Origin: JACDDK01 sp038198445
GTDB lineage: Bacteria; Actinomycetota; Rubrobacteria; Rubrobacterales; Rubrobacteraceae
Direction of reading: 5' to 3'
Assembly (NCBI GenBank): GCA_038198445.1
Contig: JBBPZZ010000141.1
Span: 1 to 12,762, forward strand
DNA length: 12,762 bases
The notes under the pieces: model-generated
Seen by the model: the letters and a program-made list of their open reading frames with translations, nothing else
Databases searched by the model: none
Told to the model about the DNA's origin: nothing
In this document: one piece after another, positions 7,457 through 12,762 of the stretch
How positions within the stretch are numbered: position 1 is the stretch's first letter
How the letters are laid out: each line of letters opens with the position of its first letter
Position numbers and translations under genes: made by a program

Positions 7457-8347
7457 CTAATCGCTGACGGCGTTGCCGCCGAGGCGTTTGGCGCGATACA
7501 ACGCTTCGTCGGCTGCGTGGGTGAGCGTGGTGCGGGTGTCGCCATCCTCGGGGTAAGAAGCGACGCCCAGGGAGATAGTCTGTTTCGCCGTCACGCCGTC
7601 GCGCTCGAAGATGTGTTTCTCGATGCGGGATCGAATCTCCTCGGCCACATCCAGCGCTTTTTGTCTGGTGTGGTGTGGCAGGAAGCTCTGGTACTCGTCG
7701 CCGCCGAAGCGGGTGGCCTGGTGGCCGTCTTCCAGGTGAAACTCGCCGATGATGCGGCCGATCTCTCCGACCACGAACTCTCCCATGAGGTGACCGTGGG
7801 TGTCGTTAGTCTTCTTCAGGTTGTCTATGTCGGCCATGAGGGTGCTGAGTGGAAAGCCGTTCGTCCGCGCAGCTTTCAGGCAATGTTCGAACTCGTCGTC
7901 GAAGCGGTTCTTGGTCAGGAGGCTGGTTAGGTAGTCCCGGTTTACGAGGTGGTGCAGCTTGTCGTAGAAGGAGGCTTTGACCGGGTCGTGGTAAGAGAAC
8001 TCGAGCAGGGAGTCGCCCAGAGAGATTCTATCCCCGTCCGAGAGCAGACGACCGGCGCCTTCGAGCAACTCGCCGTTTACCAGCACTTCTTTCTCGCCGA
8101 TGTCGTGCAGGGCATACCCGCCGGAATCGAGTTTTCGGTAGATCCCCGCGTGGCGCGGCTCGACCTCGATGTCCCGGACGACCACGTCCGCCCGGAAGGG
8201 GTCGCTGCCTAGTACCACCTCATCCTCCGTGAGGACGTAGAAGTCCCCGAGGCCTGGACCCGACAGGATCACCAGGTGCGGTCTGTCATCGGCGGATATC
8301 TGATTCCTCCTGCTTCTCGTCTGCGGGATCATTAATGATTCTAGCAT
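7457..8347 (-). CDS. FHA-GGDEF diguanylate cyclase
   Basis: This predicted cytoplasmic signalling enzyme makes cyclic di-GMP from two GTP. Numbered from the ATG at 8347 (296 residues), an FHA domain spans about 25-118 and a GGDEF domain about 133-293. The cyclase site is GGDEY (215-219), a tolerated variant. The upstream metal and base-binding block MADIDNLKKTNDTHGH (D173, N181) and the C-terminal ADEALYRAK helix are conserved, so activity is likely. No RxxD inhibitory site precedes GGDEY. The FHA domain lacks two phosphothreonine-binding anchors: the usual GR is GS (47-48) and SRxHA is PRHA. The 8347 ATG overlaps an extended -10 on this strand, so the in-frame ATG at 8332, possibly leaderless, may be the real start. 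The gene splits gatB from gatCA, ends 7 nt from gatA, and has no transmembrane segment. Confidence 0.92.
   Translation of the reverse strand: MLESLMIPQTRSRRNQISADDRPHLVILSGPGLGDFYVLTEDEVVLGSDPFRADVVVRDIEVEPRHAGIYRKLDSGGYALHDIGEKEVLVNGELLEGAGRLLSDGDRISLGDSLLEFSYHDPVKASFYDKLHHLVNRDYLTSLLTKNRFDDEFEHCLKAARTNGFPLSTLMADIDNLKKTNDTHGHLMGEFVVGEIGRIIGEFHLEDGHQATRFGGDEYQSFLPHHTRQKALDVAEEIRSRIEKHIFERDGVTAKQTISLGVASYPEDGDTRTTLTHAADEALYRAKRLGGNAVSD
8338..8346 (-). promoter_or_regulatory. Extended -10 promoter of the FHA-GGDEF gene
   Basis: Read on the minus strand, 8346 to 8338 is TGCTAGAAT, an extended -10 element identical to the one facing gatB. No -35 is evident. Initiation would fall near 8331-8332, at the in-frame ATG that is codon 6 of the longest frame. 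Confidence 0.5.
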
Positions 8348-8367
8348 TCGGTTCCGATACCGGGCGA

Positions 8368-8376
8368 TGCTAGAAT
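8368..8376 (+). promoter_or_regulatory. Extended -10 promoter of gatB
   Basis: TGCTAGAAT at 8368-8376 is an extended -10 element. Transcription would begin near 8383, leaving a leader of about 36 nt before the TTG of gatB with a GAGGT ribosome binding site at 8407-8411. Because gatB is cut off from gatCA by an antisense gene, it needs a promoter of its own, which supports this call. Confidence 0.55.
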
Positions 8377-8418
8377 GGAAAACGGATAGCAGGCGACTCA
8401 GGCAGCGAGGTCGGACAC

Positions 8419-9876
8419 TTGGAAGTACAGGAGAAGCGCACGTATCAGGCGGTCATCGGATTGGAGTTTCACGTCCATCTGGCGACCGCGACCAAGATGT
8501 TCTGCGGATGCCGCGTGACCTACGGCGACCCGCCGAACACCCACACCTGCCCGGTCTGTCTCGGGCATCCCGGCGCGCTGCCGGTTATCAACGAGAAAGC
8601 CATAGAGCTTGGCGTTATGGCTGGGCTCGCGCTGAACTGCGACGTGGCCGGAAAGGCTGAGTTCGCCCGGAAGAACTACTTCTATCCGGACCTGCCGAAG
8701 GGGTATCAGATCTCCCAGTTCGACCTCCCCATCTGTACCGGCGGCCACATCGACGTGCCGACCTCCGACGGGACCGTGCGCGTCGGCATCACGCGGTTGC
8801 ACCTCGAAGAAGACGCCGCCAAGAACGTCCACGTCGGGGAGTCGGGCCGGATGCATGGGTCGGTAGGGTCGATGGTGGACTTCAACCGCGGCGGGACGCC
8901 CCTCATGGAGATAGTCACGGAGCCGGACATCCCTTCGCCCGAGGCGGCGAGGGCTACGGCCAACCAGATCAAATCAATCATGCGCGCCATAGGCGTTTCG
9001 GAAGCCGATATGGAGAAGGGCCAGCTCCGCTGCGACGCGAACGTCTCCATCCGCAACCCCGACGGCTCCTTCGGCACCAAGACGGAACTGAAGAACATGA
9101 ACTCCTTCCGTTTCGTCGAGCGCGGTCTCACTCGCGAGCTGGAACGCCAGCGCGAAGTCCTGGAATCCGGCGGCAAGATCGAGCAGACCACGCTTCACTA
9201 CGACCCCGAGACCGACGAGGTCCACGAGCTTCGGAGCAAGGAATTCGCCCACGACTACCGCTACTTCCCGGAGCCAGACCTGCTCCCGCTGGAACTGTCC
9301 GAGGCGTGGGTGAGCGGGATAAAGAGCCGTCTCCCAGAGTTGCCGGACGAGATGCGCGCCCGCTTCATGCAGGAGTACGGTCTCTCCGGGTACGACGCGG
9401 GTGTCCTGACCGCCGACAGGGACCTCGCCGCGTTCTACGAAGAAGTCGCCTCGGAGACGGACGCGAAGCAGGCGGCCAACTGGATCTCCGGCGACCTGCG
9501 CGCCCGGCTCAACGACGCGGGCGTAGAGATCTCCGTCTCCAGAGTAACCCCGCAACACATGATAGAGCTCATTGGGCTAGTCTCCGAAGGATCGATCTCC
9601 CGATCCGCGGCCAGGGACGTACTCGGCCACGTTTTCGAGAGCGGCGAGTCACCATCCGCCATCGTCGAGCGCGAGGGACTCGCCTCGATGGGCGGCGACG
9701 AGCTTGCGGACACGGTGGGTGGAGTCATCTCCGCCAACCCGGAAGAGGCCGAAAGGGTGCGTAACGGCGACAGGAAGGTCATCGGCTTCCTCGTCGGACA
9801 GGTGATGAAGGCGACCCGGGGCAACGCCGACGGCGGACGGGTGCGCGAGCTGCTCATGGAGAAGCTGGGCTCCTAG
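8419..9876 (+). CDS. gatB: Asp-tRNA(Asn)/Glu-tRNA(Gln) amidotransferase subunit B
   Basis: GatB is the tRNA-binding and kinase/transamidase subunit of GatCAB. It phosphorylates the mischarged aminoacyl group and receives ammonia from GatA. The 485-residue protein has the normal length. The catalytic cradle opens with VIGLEFHVHL (family consensus GLEVHVQL), followed by four cysteines C29, C31, C44 and C47 (CGC...CPVC), the zinc site of bacterial GatB. KNYFYPDLPKGYQISQ, LHLEEDAAK, DFNRGGTPLMEIVTEPD and GQLRCDANVSIRNP follow. The last ~150 residues are the helical YqeY-like tail domain that grips the tRNA elbow. TTG 8419 is chosen from the GAGGT 7 nt upstream and the family N-terminus. The degenerate IlvD-like gene starts 5 nt after the stop and is probably co-transcribed. 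Confidence 0.97.
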   Translation: MEVQEKRTYQAVIGLEFHVHLATATKMFCGCRVTYGDPPNTHTCPVCLGHPGALPVINEKAIELGVMAGLALNCDVAGKAEFARKNYFYPDLPKGYQISQFDLPICTGGHIDVPTSDGTVRVGITRLHLEEDAAKNVHVGESGRMHGSVGSMVDFNRGGTPLMEIVTEPDIPSPEAARATANQIKSIMRAIGVSEADMEKGQLRCDANVSIRNPDGSFGTKTELKNMNSFRFVERGLTRELERQREVLESGGKIEQTTLHYDPETDEVHELRSKEFAHDYRYFPEPDLLPLELSEAWVSGIKSRLPELPDEMRARFMQEYGLSGYDAGVLTADRDLAAFYEEVASETDAKQAANWISGDLRARLNDAGVEISVSRVTPQHMIELIGLVSEGSISRSAARDVLGHVFESGESPSAIVEREGLASMGGDELADTVGGVISANPEEAERVRNGDRKVIGFLVGQVMKATRGNADGGRVRELLMEKLGS

Positions 9877-9881
9877 AAACC

Positions 9882-11117
9882 TTGCCTGGGACAATTCCCC
9901 GCATCGGCGTGCCGTTCTTCGAACCGTCAGGCTACCCGGACGCCATCCACGAGGCCGGGGGAGAGCCAGTACCTGTGCGCTTGCCACGGGAACGTCCTGA
10001 CGGAGGGGTCGCTCTTGTACGGGAGTGGATCTCCGACGTGGCCGAAGTTTCCTGCGCCGGACAGAAACTCGATGCCCTGCTCCTCACCGCCGAGCACCCG
10101 GAAGAACTCGTGGGTCTCCTGATAGCTGCCCTGCGACTGGATCTTCCGGCCGTCTGCGCGGCTTCGGATGCGACACCCTTCTCCGTTGCGCTCACCGCGC
10201 TTGGTTTGATGCCGCTCTCGGAAGACGCGGCGGAAGTAGCGGTGCGGCTCGGCAAGGATGGCGAACCGCTGCCGAAGTCGCTGATCGAGGAATTCTCCCT
10301 GGCTAACGCGCTGCGGGCCGGGCTCTCGGTGGGCGGAGGCCCGGAGTTGATGGTTCACCTATGCGCCATAGCCCGGGAATCCGGCGCGATCGGCTCTTTC
10401 ATGCGAATGGTAAGAGTGCTGGTTCCGGAGACGCCCTTGCTTGCAGATCCAAAATGGCTGCGAGAGCATGGGGTCGCCGAACTCCTATCCCTCATGGGCG
10501 ATACGCTTCACGATACCCCGACCATCACGCAACGGCTGAAAGAAACTCTGCCACCCGCGCCACCGGCCCCAGAGTGCGATAGTTCCCGCATAGTCTTCGT
10601 GCGGGGCCGGGCCTCTGGAACGGAAGCTGTCTGCCGGGTCCCGAAAGATGTGTCAGAGGTGACCGGAGAGTGCCGGGTCTTCGACTCGGAGGAGGGCGCC
10701 GTCCGGGTGGTGCTCGACGCCGAAGTCCAGCCCGGCTCTTTCGTAGTGGTAAACGGCTCTGGGCCGAGGGGGGGTCCAGGGCTCACACGGCTGGATCAGC
10801 TTGGAGGAGCACTTCAAGAGGCTGGATTGGAGCGGGAAGTCGCGGTTCTGACTGACGGATTGCCCCCTCTCGAGGTACAGGGACTCTGGATCTCTCTGTT
10901 AACCCCCGAGTCGGCGGCGGATGGTATCACGGGGCAACTTCGGGATGGTGACGCCTTGAGGATAGACTTCGAGGAAGGCCGGATCCGTACCGCCGTCAAG
11001 GCGAAAGAGTTTGCGGAAAGGGAAACCATGGGAGGCACAACGCCTGTCGGCATGGGGTACGCTGCCCGATACACCCGCTCGGCGCTCCCGGCTCTCGAAG
11101 GAGCCGGATTTCGCTAA
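9882..11117 (+). CDS. Degenerate IlvD/Edd-family protein, probable pseudoenzyme
   Basis: The 411-residue product resembles dihydroxy-acid/6-phosphogluconate dehydratases (normally about 550-600 residues) along its length. Recognisable parts are AIHEAGGEPVPV (15-40 region), DALLLTAEHPEELVGLLIAA and LRLDLPAV (64-91), LTALGLMPL, SVGGGPELMVHLCAIARESG (149-168, the GGSTN...HLLAIA helix), RVFDSEEGAVRVVL (265-278), VVVNGSGPRGGPG (288-300), AVLTDG (321-326), and the beta-barrel end through LRDGDALRIDFEEGRI. True IlvD uses three Fe-S cysteines (CDG, CDK, GSC) and a serine in TDGRFSG. Here CDK is replaced by TAEH, the CDG segment is absent, the third region is shortened so that only C92 could possibly correspond, and TDGRFSG is TDGLPPL. 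Catalysis by the known mechanism is therefore unlikely. The frame is intact, high GC, and 5 nt after gatB, which suggests a retained non-enzymatic or altered role. Family membership is confident; function is unknown. Confidence 0.85.
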   Translation: MPGTIPRIGVPFFEPSGYPDAIHEAGGEPVPVRLPRERPDGGVALVREWISDVAEVSCAGQKLDALLLTAEHPEELVGLLIAALRLDLPAVCAASDATPFSVALTALGLMPLSEDAAEVAVRLGKDGEPLPKSLIEEFSLANALRAGLSVGGGPELMVHLCAIARESGAIGSFMRMVRVLVPETPLLADPKWLREHGVAELLSLMGDTLHDTPTITQRLKETLPPAPPAPECDSSRIVFVRGRASGTEAVCRVPKDVSEVTGECRVFDSEEGAVRVVLDAEVQPGSFVVVNGSGPRGGPGLTRLDQLGGALQEAGLEREVAVLTDGLPPLEVQGLWISLLTPESAADGITGQLRDGDALRIDFEEGRIRTAVKAKEFAERETMGGTTPVGMGYAARYTRSALPALEGAGFR

Positions 11118-11221
11118 CGCGGCGATGCCGAACGGTCTTCGAAGAGTTTATTCCGTTGCCTTAACCCGTCGTTATGCAAAAGTAGAAAACCCAAAGGATC
11201 TCAGTGGTTCAGTGTTGCGTA

Positions 11222-11230
11222 TGCTACTAT
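11222..11230 (+). promoter_or_regulatory. Extended -10 promoter of the EcsC-TerB gene
   Basis: TGCTACTAT at 11222-11230 is an extended -10 element in the 173-nt AT-richer spacer after the IlvD-like gene. It would give a leader of about 50-55 nt before TTG 11291. No clear -35 is seen. The rest of the spacer (11118-11290) shows no gene, hairpin or repeat that I can support. Confidence 0.45.
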
Positions 11231-11290
11231 CAATTTAGGTGTTGAGGGCAAATTGGCTGGCTTCGTTACCGTTTAGATGGGAAGTGAGAC

Positions 11291-12568
11291 TTGCAAGAAC
11301 AGGAGATCCACGATCCTAAAGACAAGGAAATCAAAGACAAGGTTTCTTCGGGACTTAAAGAGGCCAAGCAACTCGCTAAAAAACTAGACTTTGAAGAAGT
11401 TAAAAGCGGCGCTTGGTTTCTCAGTCTGTTGCAAAGTGTCGTTCGCGCTTACGACCGTAATGCCAAGGCGCGGTATTTTCAGCAGAAGTATCCTGGGCTG
11501 CCGCCTGATGACATTGCTGACAAACTGATATCCGTAACAGTACGATACGCCGCTATCGCCGGAGGAATAGCAGGAGCAGCGGCAACCGCAAACCAGATAG
11601 CTACTATAGCCTCTGCGGGAATGACGGCCTCATTGTTTGTCGGTACTATCGGGGCCGAGATGATTTACTTGTCTCGAATTCAGATACAGCTGGTGCTCGA
11701 TCTGTCCGTAGTCTACGATCTTCAACTCGACGCGGAAGATCCGGAAGACGTACTCATGGTCTTTGGCTACGGGCTGGGTATCGCCCCTACGGAGATTATT
11801 GGTACCGGAGCCGGTAAAGCTGCCGGAGAGTTAACAAAAGGAGCCATCAAGAAGTACATAAGCAAGGATGTACTCAAAGCCATACAAGACTTCGCGCGCC
11901 GACTCGGCTTCAAGATTTTGCAGCGAACCATCCTCAAATATGCGGTCCCTGTAGCCTCTGCCGCTGTGGGGAGTAGTTACAACTACGCAACCACCAAGGC
12001 GTTAGGCAGAATAACCAAGACTCATTTTAAGAGTAGAGGCAAAGTTACCGAGGAATTGCGGACGCTGATATCACGCCGGAATGCCTACGATCTGGTGTTT
12101 CCCGCTGCGGCTATGTACATAGCTAAGGTCGATGGCGAGTTCTCCTCAAGAGAGCAAGAACTCTACAGAGCCATACTTTCGCGAATGTCGTTCGACGAGC
12201 ACACACAAGCCGAATTCCAAAAACTGGTAACCAACGAGGCCGGCCTTCTAGAAGCGGCGGTTCATATTGAAGATGAGGATGTAAGACGCAGTTTGGTCGA
12301 CGTGCTGGAGTTGATGGCTGTCTATGACGGTAAGCTGGAGGCCAAAGAGCGTGAATTCCTGAGCAATATTGCCGAGCGCTTGAATGTGCCTCTAGATTTG
12401 AACGAAGTCGAACGAAAAACTCAAGATTATCGAGTGGTAGTCGGGCAAAACATCTTCGATAAAGTAGCGGAGACCGCTGGCGGAGCATCTGGCAGAGCTA
12501 AGGGGATGTTCAGTAAGATCCTCAAGCGCAACAAAGACGCGGATGCGGCAGAGACCCCCCTCACTTAG
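11291..12568 (+). CDS. EcsC-like and TerB-like domain protein
   Basis: The 425-residue product starts with a charged, lysine-rich helical segment (1-40). Residues about 75-245 resemble the EcsC family: an alanine/glycine-rich helix pair (YAAIAGGIAGAAATANQ, IASAGMTASLFVGTIGAEM), then LSRIQIQLVLDLSVVYDLQL, and LKYAVPVASAAVGSSYNYA before a GRITKTHF segment. Residues about 265-370 resemble TerB, with two half-repeats each carrying an acidic turn: AMYIAKVDGEFSSREQE and LELMAVYDGKLEAKEREFL. TerB domains occur in tellurite/stress-response membrane-associated systems and EcsC proteins are membrane-linked; the exact role of either is unclear. The apolar stretches could be amphipathic or membrane-embedded. 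The TTG start has a GGGAAG-like ribosome site about 7 nt upstream. G+C is low (26 of 60 at 11821-11880), suggesting acquisition. No other ter gene is in view. Domains are moderately sure; function is unknown. Confidence 0.8.
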   Translation: MQEQEIHDPKDKEIKDKVSSGLKEAKQLAKKLDFEEVKSGAWFLSLLQSVVRAYDRNAKARYFQQKYPGLPPDDIADKLISVTVRYAAIAGGIAGAAATANQIATIASAGMTASLFVGTIGAEMIYLSRIQIQLVLDLSVVYDLQLDAEDPEDVLMVFGYGLGIAPTEIIGTGAGKAAGELTKGAIKKYISKDVLKAIQDFARRLGFKILQRTILKYAVPVASAAVGSSYNYATTKALGRITKTHFKSRGKVTEELRTLISRRNAYDLVFPAAAMYIAKVDGEFSSREQELYRAILSRMSFDEHTQAEFQKLVTNEAGLLEAAVHIEDEDVRRSLVDVLELMAVYDGKLEAKEREFLSNIAERLNVPLDLNEVERKTQDYRVVVGQNIFDKVAETAGGASGRAKGMFSKILKRNKDADAAETPLT

Positions 12569-12710
12569 GTTCATCGCTTCAAGAGGCTACCCGGCAGTAC
12601 AAACGAGAACAAGAACCCAAACATCTCTCGAAACCAAAAGCAACAGCTTGTAGATCATCTGCCCCAACATGTAGCCATCGCGATCTATTAAGCGTAAAAT
12701 GGGCGTCTAG

Positions 12711-12762
12711 TTGTCCGCACTGAGAGAGGAATCCTTAAAACCCATGATGAACAAGTACCGTC
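12711..12762 (+). CDS. Possible 5' end of a further gene
   Basis: An open frame begins at TTG 12711 directly after an in-frame TAG and runs to the right edge, passing ATG 12744 and ATG 12747 (tail residues PMMNKYR). A TAAAAT -10-like hexamer at 12695-12700 would place initiation next to the TTG. GAGAGAGGA (12722-12730) is a possible ribosome site for ATG 12744, though its spacing of 13 nt is long. Too short to identify. The spacer 12569-12710 holds nothing else I can support. Confidence 0.3.
   Translation, partial: MSALREESLKPMMNKYR

Larger units (their letters stand above)
8338..8376. repeat. Perfect 10-bp inverted repeat holding divergent promoters
   Basis: ATTCTAGCAT at 8338-8347 and ATGCTAGAAT at 8367-8376 are exact reverse complements separated by 19 nt. 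Each arm contains TGCTAGAAT pointing outward. The site lies between the divergent FHA-GGDEF and gatB genes and may serve as two mirrored promoters, as a two-fold regulator site, or both. Confidence 0.7.

Noticed and set aside
7447..7500. Bidirectional terminator between gatA and the FHA-GGDEF gene
   Set aside because: Only 7 nt separate the stops, and nearby GC-rich stems (CGGC/GCCG) are 4 bp and lie in coding sequence.
410..8347. Similar first residues of pcrA (MLLESLNP) and the FHA-GGDEF frame (MLESLMIP)
   Set aside because: The match is limited to about 8 codons, with different spacing; the second may not even be translated. Treated as coincidence.
12651..12687. TAGATC...GATCTA inverted repeat in the final spacer
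   Set aside because: Six-base arms 25 nt apart are likely by chance, and no function is suggested.
12711..12762. Start of a true ilvD gene, because the terminal residues NKYR recall IlvD N-termini such as PKYRS
   Set aside because: Three matching residues are far too few, and the next codon begins with C, which does not fit serine.

Overview
The window reads as chromosomal DNA of a high-GC, Rubrobacter-like actinobacterium. This placement is an inference from the strong G+C bias, the heavy use of TTG and GTG starts, and the gene set (PcrA with a C-terminal Tudor-like domain, a CBS-domain family II pyrophosphatase, GatCAB). The genus cannot be fixed from the sequence alone. I see no tRNA or rRNA gene, insertion sequence, CRISPR array or integrase.

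Left part (1-5102): the 3' end of a class I SAM-dependent methyltransferase gene, then pcrA (410-2560), a CBS/DRTGG-regulated manganese pyrophosphatase (2639-4261) and folD (4263-5102). All are on the + strand and tightly packed; pyrophosphatase and folD are 1 nt apart. An AT-richer small gene (5110-5658) follows folD. It encodes a putative PD-(D/E)xK nuclease-like protein and has no visible partner.

Middle (5735-9876): the tRNA-dependent amidotransferase GatCAB. gatC and gatA overlap by 1 nt. gatB is separated from them by an antisense FHA-GGDEF (diguanylate cyclase) gene at 7457-8347. That gene runs tail-to-tail with gatA and head-to-head with gatB. The gap between it and gatB carries a perfect 10-bp inverted repeat, and each arm is an outward-facing extended -10 promoter (TGCTAGAAT). 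The amidotransferase and a second-messenger enzyme may therefore be transcribed from mirrored promoters.

Right part (9882-12762): 5 nt after gatB is an intact 411-codon gene whose C-terminal half clearly matches IlvD/Edd dehydratases. It has lost the catalytic serine region and at least two, probably all three, iron-sulfur cysteines, so it looks like a retained pseudoenzyme co-transcribed with gatB. After an AT-richer spacer comes an EcsC-TerB two-domain gene (11291-12568) of lower GC. The window ends in what may be the first codons of another gene.

An extended -10 motif of the form TGCTANNNT recurs ahead of pcrA, gatB, the FHA-GGDEF gene and the EcsC-TerB gene, and may be the main promoter signature here. 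The most interesting items are the degenerate IlvD beside gatB, the mirrored promoter pair that splits gatCAB, and the two low-GC accessory genes.
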